In this document: in pieces, positions 25,316 to 35,100 of the stretch
Numbering within the stretch: position 1 is the first letter of the stretch
Layout: the number at the start of each line of letters is the position of its first letter
Program-made: the position numbers and the translations under genes
Notes under the pieces: generated by a model
Database searches by the model: none
The model's input: the letters and a program-made list of their open reading frames with translations, nothing else
What the model was told of the DNA's origin: nothing
Source of the DNA: Lithospermum erythrorhizon
Taxonomy: Eukaryota; Streptophyta; Magnoliopsida; Boraginales; Boraginaceae
Assembly: GCA_019722365.1 (NCBI GenBank)
Contig: JADFUC010002129.1
Span: forward strand, 186,001-250,000
DNA: 64,000 nt
Direction of reading: 5' to 3'

Positions 25316-28300
25316 TGTAACGACCCGCCCACGGTCTGCGCCCCACTGAGGTTAGAATAGTCCCAATCTGGGCAAGTCGCGTCAGATGGATGACTCAAAT
25401 TTAAAAGACTTTGTCTTGAAAGCAAACTTCAATAAAACAATACGGACAAGGAGCAATTTATAAGAAAAAGAATCATCGTGGTATTACCTTGCTTGAGAAT
25501 AGCAGCCAAACCTTGATATATACCCAAAAGTACAAAATATCGACACTCTGTGACTAGAAATCCCAAAATAACAACTATATAATAACCGATCACAATCGAA
25601 ACAAAATAATGAGGTGAGGGATCATTGCTTATTTTCTCTGGGCTACAGCGCGATAAACAGGCAGAAATGACGGAGCGACACCACTGTCAGCACAGCGGTG
25701 GCGTAGAATAAGGTGTAAGTTGCGAAGCTTAGTGAATATATATCTCAAGAATGAGAGTGTAACCTCGATCACGCATGGTGTACCCAGTAGATGATATCAC
25801 ATGCGATAGATAAATGTTAGTACATAATATTGCTTAAGATGTATCTGAGTCATTAGCAATTTCATTATCATTTACGTATGTTATTAAATTAAATTAAGCT
25901 AGCATAACATTCAAGATGATGTGTCCAACTGATAACATAAGTACATTCAAAGAACAGAAAAAGCTATGATAACAATCGCTTTCGACTTTACTACATCGTA
26001 TGATAATGACGACATACTTGCTTCGACAACTAATCAGCTTCCAGCATGATCGGCTGAAACAACTTTGCTTCTAACGCTTCAACAACTTTATCAACTTCAG
26101 CCAGCTGGCAAGCTTTTATCGGCCTTTCAGCGGCTGTCGGCCTTCGATATAAGTCCGGTTCTACAAGCGATAAGTGTTTATAATATAGTGTTTTGAGGCC
26201 CTAATTACGTATTAGGCGGTATTTTTACCTTAATCAGATATAATTTGCACTTGTTTTGGTTTTATTTGAGTTTAAGCGATTATCGGTTAAGGGAAGTGAG
26301 AGGAATCGAGGCGCTTGAATTGAAGACTAGGCTTGATCCCTTGGGGTTATATGAGGTAAGTGATCCAAGAATGAGTGATTCGGCCCATTATTTATTAGGT
26401 TATGGAAAAGCGCATAAAGAGGAGAAGTTAGAGTAAAGGGGGATATCTCTGAATTTCGAGAAAAATTAAATCAGCGTTGGCCGGAGCTTTTGGCAGCCGT
26501 TGGGTGGAGTTGATTACTTTTTAATTGGTTTGAATATTTTTAATTCAAGTTATTTTTATTGTTAGATACCGTTAATTTCATGTATTTATTTATATCTTTT
26601 ATTATGAACTAATTTTATTATTAATTGAACCGTGATGTGATTGGATGGATGATTTGATTTTCTTGGAGTTAATTTATTTCGGTTTACTTGAATTCGATTG
26701 TGTGCAGGTAGTATTTAATATCTTGATATCGATATTAAGTCGTTCGTATAGAGTGATTAATTGCTGAAATAGGGTTGTATTAGAAAACTGCAATTAATAA
26801 TCAAAACAGCGTGTTTCAATTACCGTAGAATATAGGTATGCCGTAATGCGATTTAATAGCGTAAGTTATTAAAAGATCTCGCATTTTTAAGCTATCGTAG
26901 AATATAGTTAGGAAACTGGTGGTGTGAGAAGTAATATCGATTGTATAGGAATACTTTGTTATGAACTAATAGTAACTACTAGTTAAATTGAATCGGCGAT
27001 CAGGTAAGAAATCATGTGCCTGGCCCATACTTGAATATTAAGAATCTGATCAACTCTTTTGCATTTAGTTAGTTTAGTTAATTTAAGTGCAGGAGTCAAT
27101 TTAGTGAAGTAGTCTAGATAATAATTTATCTTGGAGTATTAGTTAGTAGGATTAAGAAAAGACCTAGTATTTAGTATATTGGAATTTGTGAGAATACTCG
27201 TTCTTATTCATTATATTACTTGACACACGGCCATTTCGGCCGGAGCGTAAATCGTGTTGTCGACAACTAATATAATCAACACGACTGCTTGAGGAGAAAA
27301 CATGCCCGATGGGCATAAGCTGACTAGAATCGTAACGAGATAGAAGCGCTGCTTATCTTTAGGGTATAAGGCAATACCGGAGACAATACAGCTAAGCAAC
27401 ATCGTCGGCCTTAACACAATGACTGACGTCACACCAGAAAATACATACGACTCGTGAGACAACATCTGTGACTTCGACAACTCAGCCCGACAATTCCTAT
27501 TCAACAAATAATTTAGCACTTAAAATGCATTATACGTACATCTACCAGCATATCCGTGTCAGTAGTTAATGTCCAGGTAGAGATAAATACTCACGCGGCA
27601 TAGCAAATAATGGTGCCCATGGTAGTCCGTTATAACCTGGCGCCTAATCAAAGCATGAGAGATAGTACTGCTACTTATAATATTATTAAATCTATTTAGT
27701 TATTTATCAACTTAACAACCGTTTTAGTTACCGAGTATAACTTAAGGTGAAAAGATTACTGCACTACGCGAGTTAAGCGAGCTAATAAAGCGACAAAATT
27801 AGAGCATCACGTTTCCCAAACCCAGTCGGCCGTCGGCTCTCCTCCCGAGCTACAAATATTTAAACAACCTTACATTGACCCAAAATTAACTTTTCTAAAC
27901 CAACTATATCCGTCATTAACCACCTAAATTCCAAAACCCCAAATCTTCTTCCATTTTACTCGAACTAAAATTACATAATCTACGCCAACCACCTGAAAAT
28001 CATGACCCGTACTCGAAATATCTCCATTCAAGTCCATTAACATATTTTGAAACTAAAGTTTGATTTGGGAAAAATTACAAAGTCAAATATAAACTTCCAC
28101 ACATATCGACCACTAAAATCAACCATAATCACCTACACTTACAATATCGAGCTTAGATGTAACATTTCTACCATTTTAAAGTCTTGAAATTTAATGCCAA
28201 AAGTCAACGAAGTCAAGCACATAACAATGGTCGTATATTTCAATGTCAGGAATTTGAAGATAAAAAGCATACCTTAGATGATCGAGAGATGAAGAACAAG

Positions 28301-28554
28301 ATTGTAGTGAATTCTGTGAATTCATAGAAAATTGAAAAAAATCAAGGGAAAGTAGGGGGGTTCGTAGGAGAATGGTTAGGTGATTTGGATAATGGTGAAA
28401 TGATTAGGTGGAGAGGTAGGTGAGAATATTTCTAGATTAGTCTGAGGTCTCGTTTGGTTTTGGGTTTAGTTTCTCGTCTGGTTTAATAACACCTTTGAAC
28501 ATAAACTTAACCCCTTGACTAATATTATAATGCGTATGTAACGAGTTATTACGA
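25316..28554 (-). mobile_element. LTR-like (Ty3/gypsy chromovirus-type) insertion with 5 bp target duplication
   Basis: The block begins TGTAACGACCCGCCC and ends GAGTTATTACGA. These are imperfect inverted termini, and both resemble the TGTAATAACC start of gypsy LTRs. It is flanked by GAATT on both sides (25311-25315 and 28555-28559). Comparison with the uninterrupted relative at 57.3-58.0 kb shows it is absent there. In minus orientation, 28260-28060 carries TTCGTTGACTTTTGGC and TTTGACTTTG, as in the LTR starting at 16091. No gag or pol domain was recognised in it, so it may be a long solo LTR or a non-autonomous element. Confidence 0.6.
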
Positions 28555-28799
28555 GAATTCATGTTTCGACTCGATTGAATAATTTTCAAATACAACAATT
28601 AATGTCAGAAAAAATTATTCTAGTATTATTGATATATTAATTCGAAGCCCGACTAACTATTAATCATATTTAATTCATTCATAAGCGAAGTTAAAAGATT
28701 AATAGGAAGCCGAAAATATAGCATATATTCGAATTATGGAATTCGCGAATCATATTAATTACATAAATACAATCACAATGAGTGGAAGCTCACGAGGCA

Positions 28800-29721
28800 C
28801 TTTGGTGTTTCTAACATATAAATAATAATCAAACAATCTATGGATACGAATCCTACGTAGTCATTTCTTGTAGTTGTATAAATAATAATTAAAGAGGCAA
28901 AAAAATATGTCTGGATTCTTGAGAATTTATCGGAGAATAATAGCGGCGGAATAATATGATGAAGACCTGGCGTTAAGCGAGAATGCCTACAGGTGTCCAC
29001 GCGGCGAGCAAGTCCCTCTAGAAATTTTACTAGAAGCTCTTTAAAATATTAAAGCGCAGAGCGAGGTTGTGCGAGAAAAATCTGAGTTTACCACCGGTCA
29101 TTAAAAGAGGAGAGAGAGAAAGCTTTGCTGACTTTCCTTATTTCTCAAAATGAAAAGTGAATACCAAAAGAAATGAAAAATTTTTCTCTCCAAAAATTGA
29201 ACTTCGTATATAGGCGCCCAAAAATCTTTTTAGGCTCTCGAGAAGTGCAAAACTCTTCCCTACATCACACTTGGTTAGTCGAACACAGGCAAGGTTCATC
29301 TTCAGCATGCATAAAATCGAAATACCGTAACCAGTTAGAAAGAGCGTTATGGAGCCCTAAACTCACATCCTTTTTAGTGAATAAGGGGTAAGTTCCAGCT
29401 TGTGGAATTTCGCTGATGTTCTTACTACATTTTATTTTAAACTGAAAGTTATAATTAAATTGTATTTCGATTTCTTTTGTATGTGTGTAACTTTCTTAAG
29501 AATTTTGGATTGACAAAAATCATACGCTAATAAATAACCGAACATTATTTAATAACGCATATTGATTATGAGACACAATGGCTTACGTCGTAATCCACAG
29601 AATGTGTCGAGTATCCCCAATACGGCATTCTTATATAATCGAACTATATATGAACTTAAATGAGTTAATGGGTTGTATGCAATCGGAGTGGCATTATTCA
29701 AAATATCTCATATTTCCAACA
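28800..29721 (-). repeat. Copia LTR, copy A
   Basis: About 922 bp. It aligns with copies B (50106-51030) and C (57989-58918). Shared landmarks are TGGTGTTT at the left, GTGAATACCAAAAG, a minus-strand TATA-like CCTATATA, TTTTAGGCTCTC, AAAGTTATAATTAA, TATATGAACTTAAA and ATATCTCATATTTCCAACA at the right. The first bases are mutated (CTTTGGTG instead of TGTTGGTG). It lies at the 5' end of the truncated minus-strand element. Confidence 0.8.
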
Positions 29722-30630
29722 ACTATTAGCTTAATAATTTTGATTCAAATCAAAGTTTAGGAAATGTCAATATTGCTTAAGTTTGTTAATGCGTAGAAAA
29801 TACAAATTTGTAGGAATAAAGGGTAAATACTTGAAAGTGGTGATTGATATTTTCATATACATATTAATTGATCTACGCTGCTTATAATAGAAAAACTCTT
29901 CCGCTATACTTTATTAATTAATAAAACTCCCAAAAAATACAAAAATATTATGATTAAGTCATAAAATAATGGAAATAATAAAAATTCTTAGCTCACTTTT
30001 AATTCAAAATAATTTGGTAAAAAATCGGAATAGCCCATTGGTGAACTCAAATACTTTGTAATATAATATTTAATGCAAAATATATTGAGATATAATATTT
30101 TGACATATTTTACTATTAGCATAATTTTGATTTAAGTCGAGGATATGTAAGTCGATTAAGACATAAATCTTGACCTTTAGAAATAGTTAGGCGATATTTT
30201 AGGTTTCGATGATTTCATAGTTTTAGCAAAATACTCTTTACAGTGTAAAATTTTACTTATTAGATAGTTTTGTTTCTACATTATAATTTTTATTATACTT
30301 TTGAAATTATTGATAATAAAATCATGTGTGTAACAAACTATCGTGCAACGCGTTCCTTCTCTTAATCCTGGCTTAAAGTGTGAGTTGTGTTTATTACTTT
30401 TTACATTAATAGTACTATATTAACGTTATTATAATATATCTTTCCCATTCTTTGGAAAAAATATATTTCTAAATTTTAAAAAGTACTCCTATAAACAATT
30501 CAATGCAGATAATTAATAAGTCATAAATTTTTACTATTAAAGAATATATATCTAAATTATTATGTGATATTTTTGTATTACATTTTCAATATAAGTGAAA
30601 ATAAAAAAATGTCCAAGTTACACATCTAAT
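29722..30630. other. AT-rich intergenic, no gene seen
   Basis: Anonymous AT-rich DNA between copia LTR A and the second AT-rich direct repeat. No coding or structured signal was recognised. Confidence 0.5.
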
Positions 30631-30631
30631 A

Positions 30632-31870
30632 CTCCCTCGTCCCAGTTCAGGTTTAAATTTGAATTTTCGCAAATTAAATGTTAGAATTCAAATATTTTTT
30701 ATTTATGTTGTATAATATTTGGTGAAAATTATCAAATATAATAATATTTTCAATGTATTTAATATTGACATTAAATTTTCTTCAAATCAAAATTATATTT
30801 ATTATTGATGAAGGCGTAAAATTTTATCGATTTAAACCTTGGCTTAAATCAAAGTTGACAATGTCTATTAGTATGGAGAAGTAATAGATTTGAATATTTT
30901 ATTCGAAATTTAATTTTTATTATAATTTATATATATAACATGTTAGTTTCATGCTTAAATAAAAATTTCTTTATCTATAAACTATATATGTAATAATTAG
31001 TAGAGTTGAATTCAATATATGAAAAAGTAAAAAATTAGGTTGTATTAATATTTGTATTGATTAGTAATTAGTAAGCAAATAAGATTATATTTTTTATAAT
31101 ATGTCGTATATTAGTTTTTATTTCATATATGAAAATCGGTACCTGTGTTCTATTTGAATGGTTTTATTGTATTTTATATTAAATTGTTATGTCGAAATTT
31201 AAAAAATTTCCATATCAAATATTAATATTAATCACATATATATACTATTGAGATTTAACCTTTTTATTAAAAATTATTACCACAGATATAGTTTTAAAAG
31301 AGGTATGTAAATGTCTTTTATTTCATTGATTTGATATAATTTATTTGGAGTATTTACCGCATTCGAAACAAGTACATCAATATGGCCGAGCTTTCATATG
31401 GATGTTTTGCGTGGCTAAATTGAGAAGAATTTCATAAAAAAATCTTGATATTAGAGTTTTGTGCAAATATTATTAGTCGATCATCAATTGAAATATGTTA
31501 AAATGAATACGTAAAATAAAATTAAATAGTAGAAGCTATGATTAATTTACTCTTCTTGTCGGTGAAGTGATGTTTTTAGCGATAAATAAAATAACATAAG
31601 TTGCATTTGTATTAAAGATAAAAGTGATATTTACTACAACAAATAAATAAAATTACATAATGTATGTGCATTAACATTACTTGAAAATGAAAAGTAATAT
31701 GATAACAAAACTTTTTAAATCTATTATTAAAATTATATTATTAAATAAAGAGGATCGTAAGTATGAATAAATAAGATTTTGTAATAATATAAATCAAAAT
31801 TATAATTTATAAATTTATGTAAATAATTAATTATTTTATTTATTATCTCAATTTAAATATTTGAACCATC
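30632..31870. repeat. AT-rich direct repeat, copy 2
   Basis: Second copy of the 1.3 kb repeat at 22990-24340, in the same orientation. This copy starts with TACTCCCTCGTCCCAG, which looks like one terminus of a Tc1/mariner-type element. No matching inverted terminus was found near 31870, so the repeat may be a long, decayed MITE or a fragment of one. Confidence 0.75.
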
Positions 31871-32114
31871 AATACTTGCACCAACATTTTACATTTTACT
31901 AGTTTACATTAACTGAACAAGTCGATTCCTCCCACAATATTTTGAGGAGAAAACCCATTAATCATGTACTAGTGTTCTACAACTGAACTAACTCTATAGT
32001 ATGCTAAACTAACGCTTAGTATTGATTTATTCAACACTATCATCTTATCTTTTATTAACCCCTTATATTACTCTAAAAATACTCGATTCTGTTAAGCTTT
32101 TATATGTATTTGTA

Positions 32115-32126
32115 CTATAAATATAG
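32115..32126 (+). promoter_or_regulatory. Putative TATA box of NBR1
   Basis: CTATAAATATAG lies 59 bp upstream of the NBR1 ATG at 32185. A start about 30 bp downstream would give a short leader of roughly 35-40 bases. Confidence 0.5.
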
Positions 32127-32184
32127 CTTAACGACCAAAATCAAAACCACCCTTTTCACTAGATACATCTTTTTTGCTGAAGTT

Positions 32185-35100
32185 ATGGAGTCTTCTATAG
32201 TGATAAAGGTGTGTTTTATGCCATTTTGTATATGCATGCAATTATAGGTTTTAGGCAATTTTGGCTATTAGATTGTTGTTACTATACTTTTGATGTTTAT
32301 TATGTTCTCGTTGCATTATGATCAATTTTATGTGTTGATGTTGAGTTTGGCAATTTGTTTTGGTATGAAGCTTTGTTAGAGAATAATAAGCTGCTTGTCT
32401 TGCTCATTGCAAATGCAGCGTATTTGCCCGATACGCACTTTGCTTGAATTACACTCACACTCTTAGCGTATACAACGCGCTACTGATATGCGTATTAAGA
32501 TTGCTTCATGCAGTTAGACATCTGAGTTGACATGCCTGGCTTTATTCGAGAAAATAATCGAATTTGTTACAGGCTTGGTAAAAGATGTCATGACCCGAGA
32601 AATCGTAGATACATGAGATAATAAGTAATAATAGCAATCTAGAGGAAGCGTCATGAAATGACAATCAACTTCAACTATGTGACGTTCATGAAATGCGGAA
32701 TTGCGTGCAAGATGCGAAAGCGGTGCTATCGCGGTGTGTACACGCCCCGTATTCGGGCCGTGTATCTTGAACCAGAACTTAGCTAGAAATCGCCGTCGGT
32801 AGCGTAGGTTTACGATTGCCCTATGTGCCTTCCAAGCGAGAAGGCAAGACACGTGTCTTGTTTCTTCGATTTCCGAGGGAAGGCAGGGGAAGATCCCGGC
32901 AACATCCATCGTTAACGATACCGTTGTAGAATGGCGGCTAATTCCGAATCGCTTGCCCTGGCTCGAGGCTGTCCCGGCGTTCAACGGTACTGTTGTCACA
33001 GGGGCCACTTTAAGATATCGAGACGGCGAAGTGCGATAACTTGATATTTCCTCTGGCCGTGAGACGGAGACATGTACATGAAAAGAAATATCGATCGGTA
33101 AAAGCCAAATAGAAGGCCTTGTAGTCGTCAATATTTCTCCCATCTGAGAGTGTTGGGCTAGTCAGCCCAATTTACGATTACGTTCCACCGAATGCCACGG
33201 TTCGAACCCGAGAAGGCGTTTCGATAATATCCGGGCGTACTTCGGTGACAGAAAAAAATACCTTGAGGACTCAAATTTTCGTACCCAGAAATGCCCCGAT
33301 TTGCCTAAGTCGCCATTGTGGCTCACGCATGTGCAAGTAGTCTTTAAATCTTCTTGATATCGGCTGGTTGTGCGAAATAATTAAATCATCCACGTACACT
33401 AGAACATTCAGTCGAGTCGTTTTTCTAAAATAGGTGAACAATGAGTAGTCAGAGTAAGACTGAACAAAACCATATTGTCGCAGTGCATCAGCAAACTTCG
33501 CGGAAACGGCATCGGGGAAGCGTGCTTTAAACCATACATCGACTTGCGGCACGCCGTGGCGACACTTTCGGAAGCCGGTGGAATTTTCATGTAAACTTCC
33601 TCACGTTAAATCCCGTGCGAGCGTTATCTGCGCGTCCACGTTTGATTCCCGATCTTGGCGACGCGGCAGAGCTAAGAAAAGTTCGGTAACCATCTTAGCA
33701 AGCGGTACAGAAATGTATCGAATAGTGATATACCGATTTGATGGTTGCCAAACAACGCAATAGAACCTTAAACGCTCCACCGTGCCATCGTCGATGCTTA
33801 ACTTTGTATATCGGCTTTCCGAGTGCACTGCTGTTTCTAGAACACTTGAGCCCGATAATCATGTTATTGACCTGGCGCCTAGATCTACATTTTTTCTTAA
33901 AATTTGCCTTGTCGAGGAAAATACGTATGACTTCTTTGAAGATTTGGTTCCCTTGTCGTAGTGAGAGGCTGCGAAACGCTACGTGGCATCAGCAGTACTA
34001 TCAACATAATTAAACAAAAGTAGAAAGTACCCGTTGAAGAGGATTCTTGATGACTCGGTGGTAATCTTGGCTTGAAGGGCAAGAGGAGGAGCTGATGAAT
34101 CAGAATAGTGTGTACCACAAAATCGCGAATGCCGCGAAGGAATGTGTGTCGCATGCAGCGTCCAAAAACTGAGGCGGCTGTTATTCCCGTTGGCGAGGTT
34201 GCGCGAGCGTGCGACTTCGAAATTTGAATCGTGGTCTGGCGGTGGATCCGCTATGAGCCAGCGTGAATAAGGAAAAAACTTCTATTTTATCATTCATCAA
34301 AAATATACATACTTAGAGAGAAATCATCGACAATTGTAAGAAAGAAGCTTGGCGCCTTGATTAGACCGCGTCTTATGGACCCCATGCATCCGCAATGAAT
34401 CAAATCAAAACGGCATGCTTTATTATCACTTGAAATAAATAAATCACGATAATATAACTTTGCTTGAAAGCAAACTCATGAGTTAAGCTAGAACATTATT
34501 CGAACTCAAAGTAAATGGTAAAGCAGAAACAACTTTGGAAGATGGATGGCTAAACGACGATGCCAAAGAACCGGATCCTGTTTTTCGGCTACTCGATTAA
34601 CTCTGCATTGTCCCCACGAAGTAATGCAAGTCACCCCGCGTTCACCGAGGAGGTCGGCTCATCCTCGATCGCAGGTCTTGAATAAAGTAACCATATTTTT
34701 GCCTGACCAAGCAACACAATCGGTATCTTACATCAGTGTATGAGATAGTTGCAATCAAGTTTGGAACATAATAAACCGTGTGTAAAATTAAAGAGGATGA
34801 CGGCGAACCACATTTTGAAGATGCTTTACTACCATCCGACCAGCCGTCTGAAGACATGGCCGGATGTTCGACAACAATAATAAATTAACGTGACTTGATT
34901 GAAGCTTACCGAATCGATAATCCCGCCCTTGGAGTAATAACACGGTAAGGCGTCGTCGATTTTACTGTCGGGTAGTGATAACAATACTTCGCTTTGATCG
35001 GCTTACTCACGAATAACGTCCATGCGACCCCGTCACGAACTGATACGTCGCCGCCGGAAACAGCGATGGCCGGGTACTCCCGACTCGCGGAGACCCGATG

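Larger units (their letters stand above)
24986..29721 (-). mobile_element. Truncated copia element (LTR plus leader) with a nested insertion
   Basis: The right part, 28800-29721, is an LTR of the same family as 50106-51030 and 57989-58918. The left part, 28555-28799 joined to 24986-25315, matches 57340-57988, the leader next to the LTR of the full-length relative: shared text includes AAAATTATTCTAGTATT, GCCCGACTAACTATTAATCATATTT and AACATCTTAACGAG. So this is the 5' LTR and leader of a second copy, in minus orientation. It lost everything beyond about 24986 and is split by a 3.24 kb insertion at 25316-28554. Confidence 0.7.

Noticed and set aside
32514..33143. 209-codon minus-strand ORF as a host gene
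   Set aside because: The end carries SFTKPV of copia RNase H and it lies downstream of copia RT; the rest is decayed pol.
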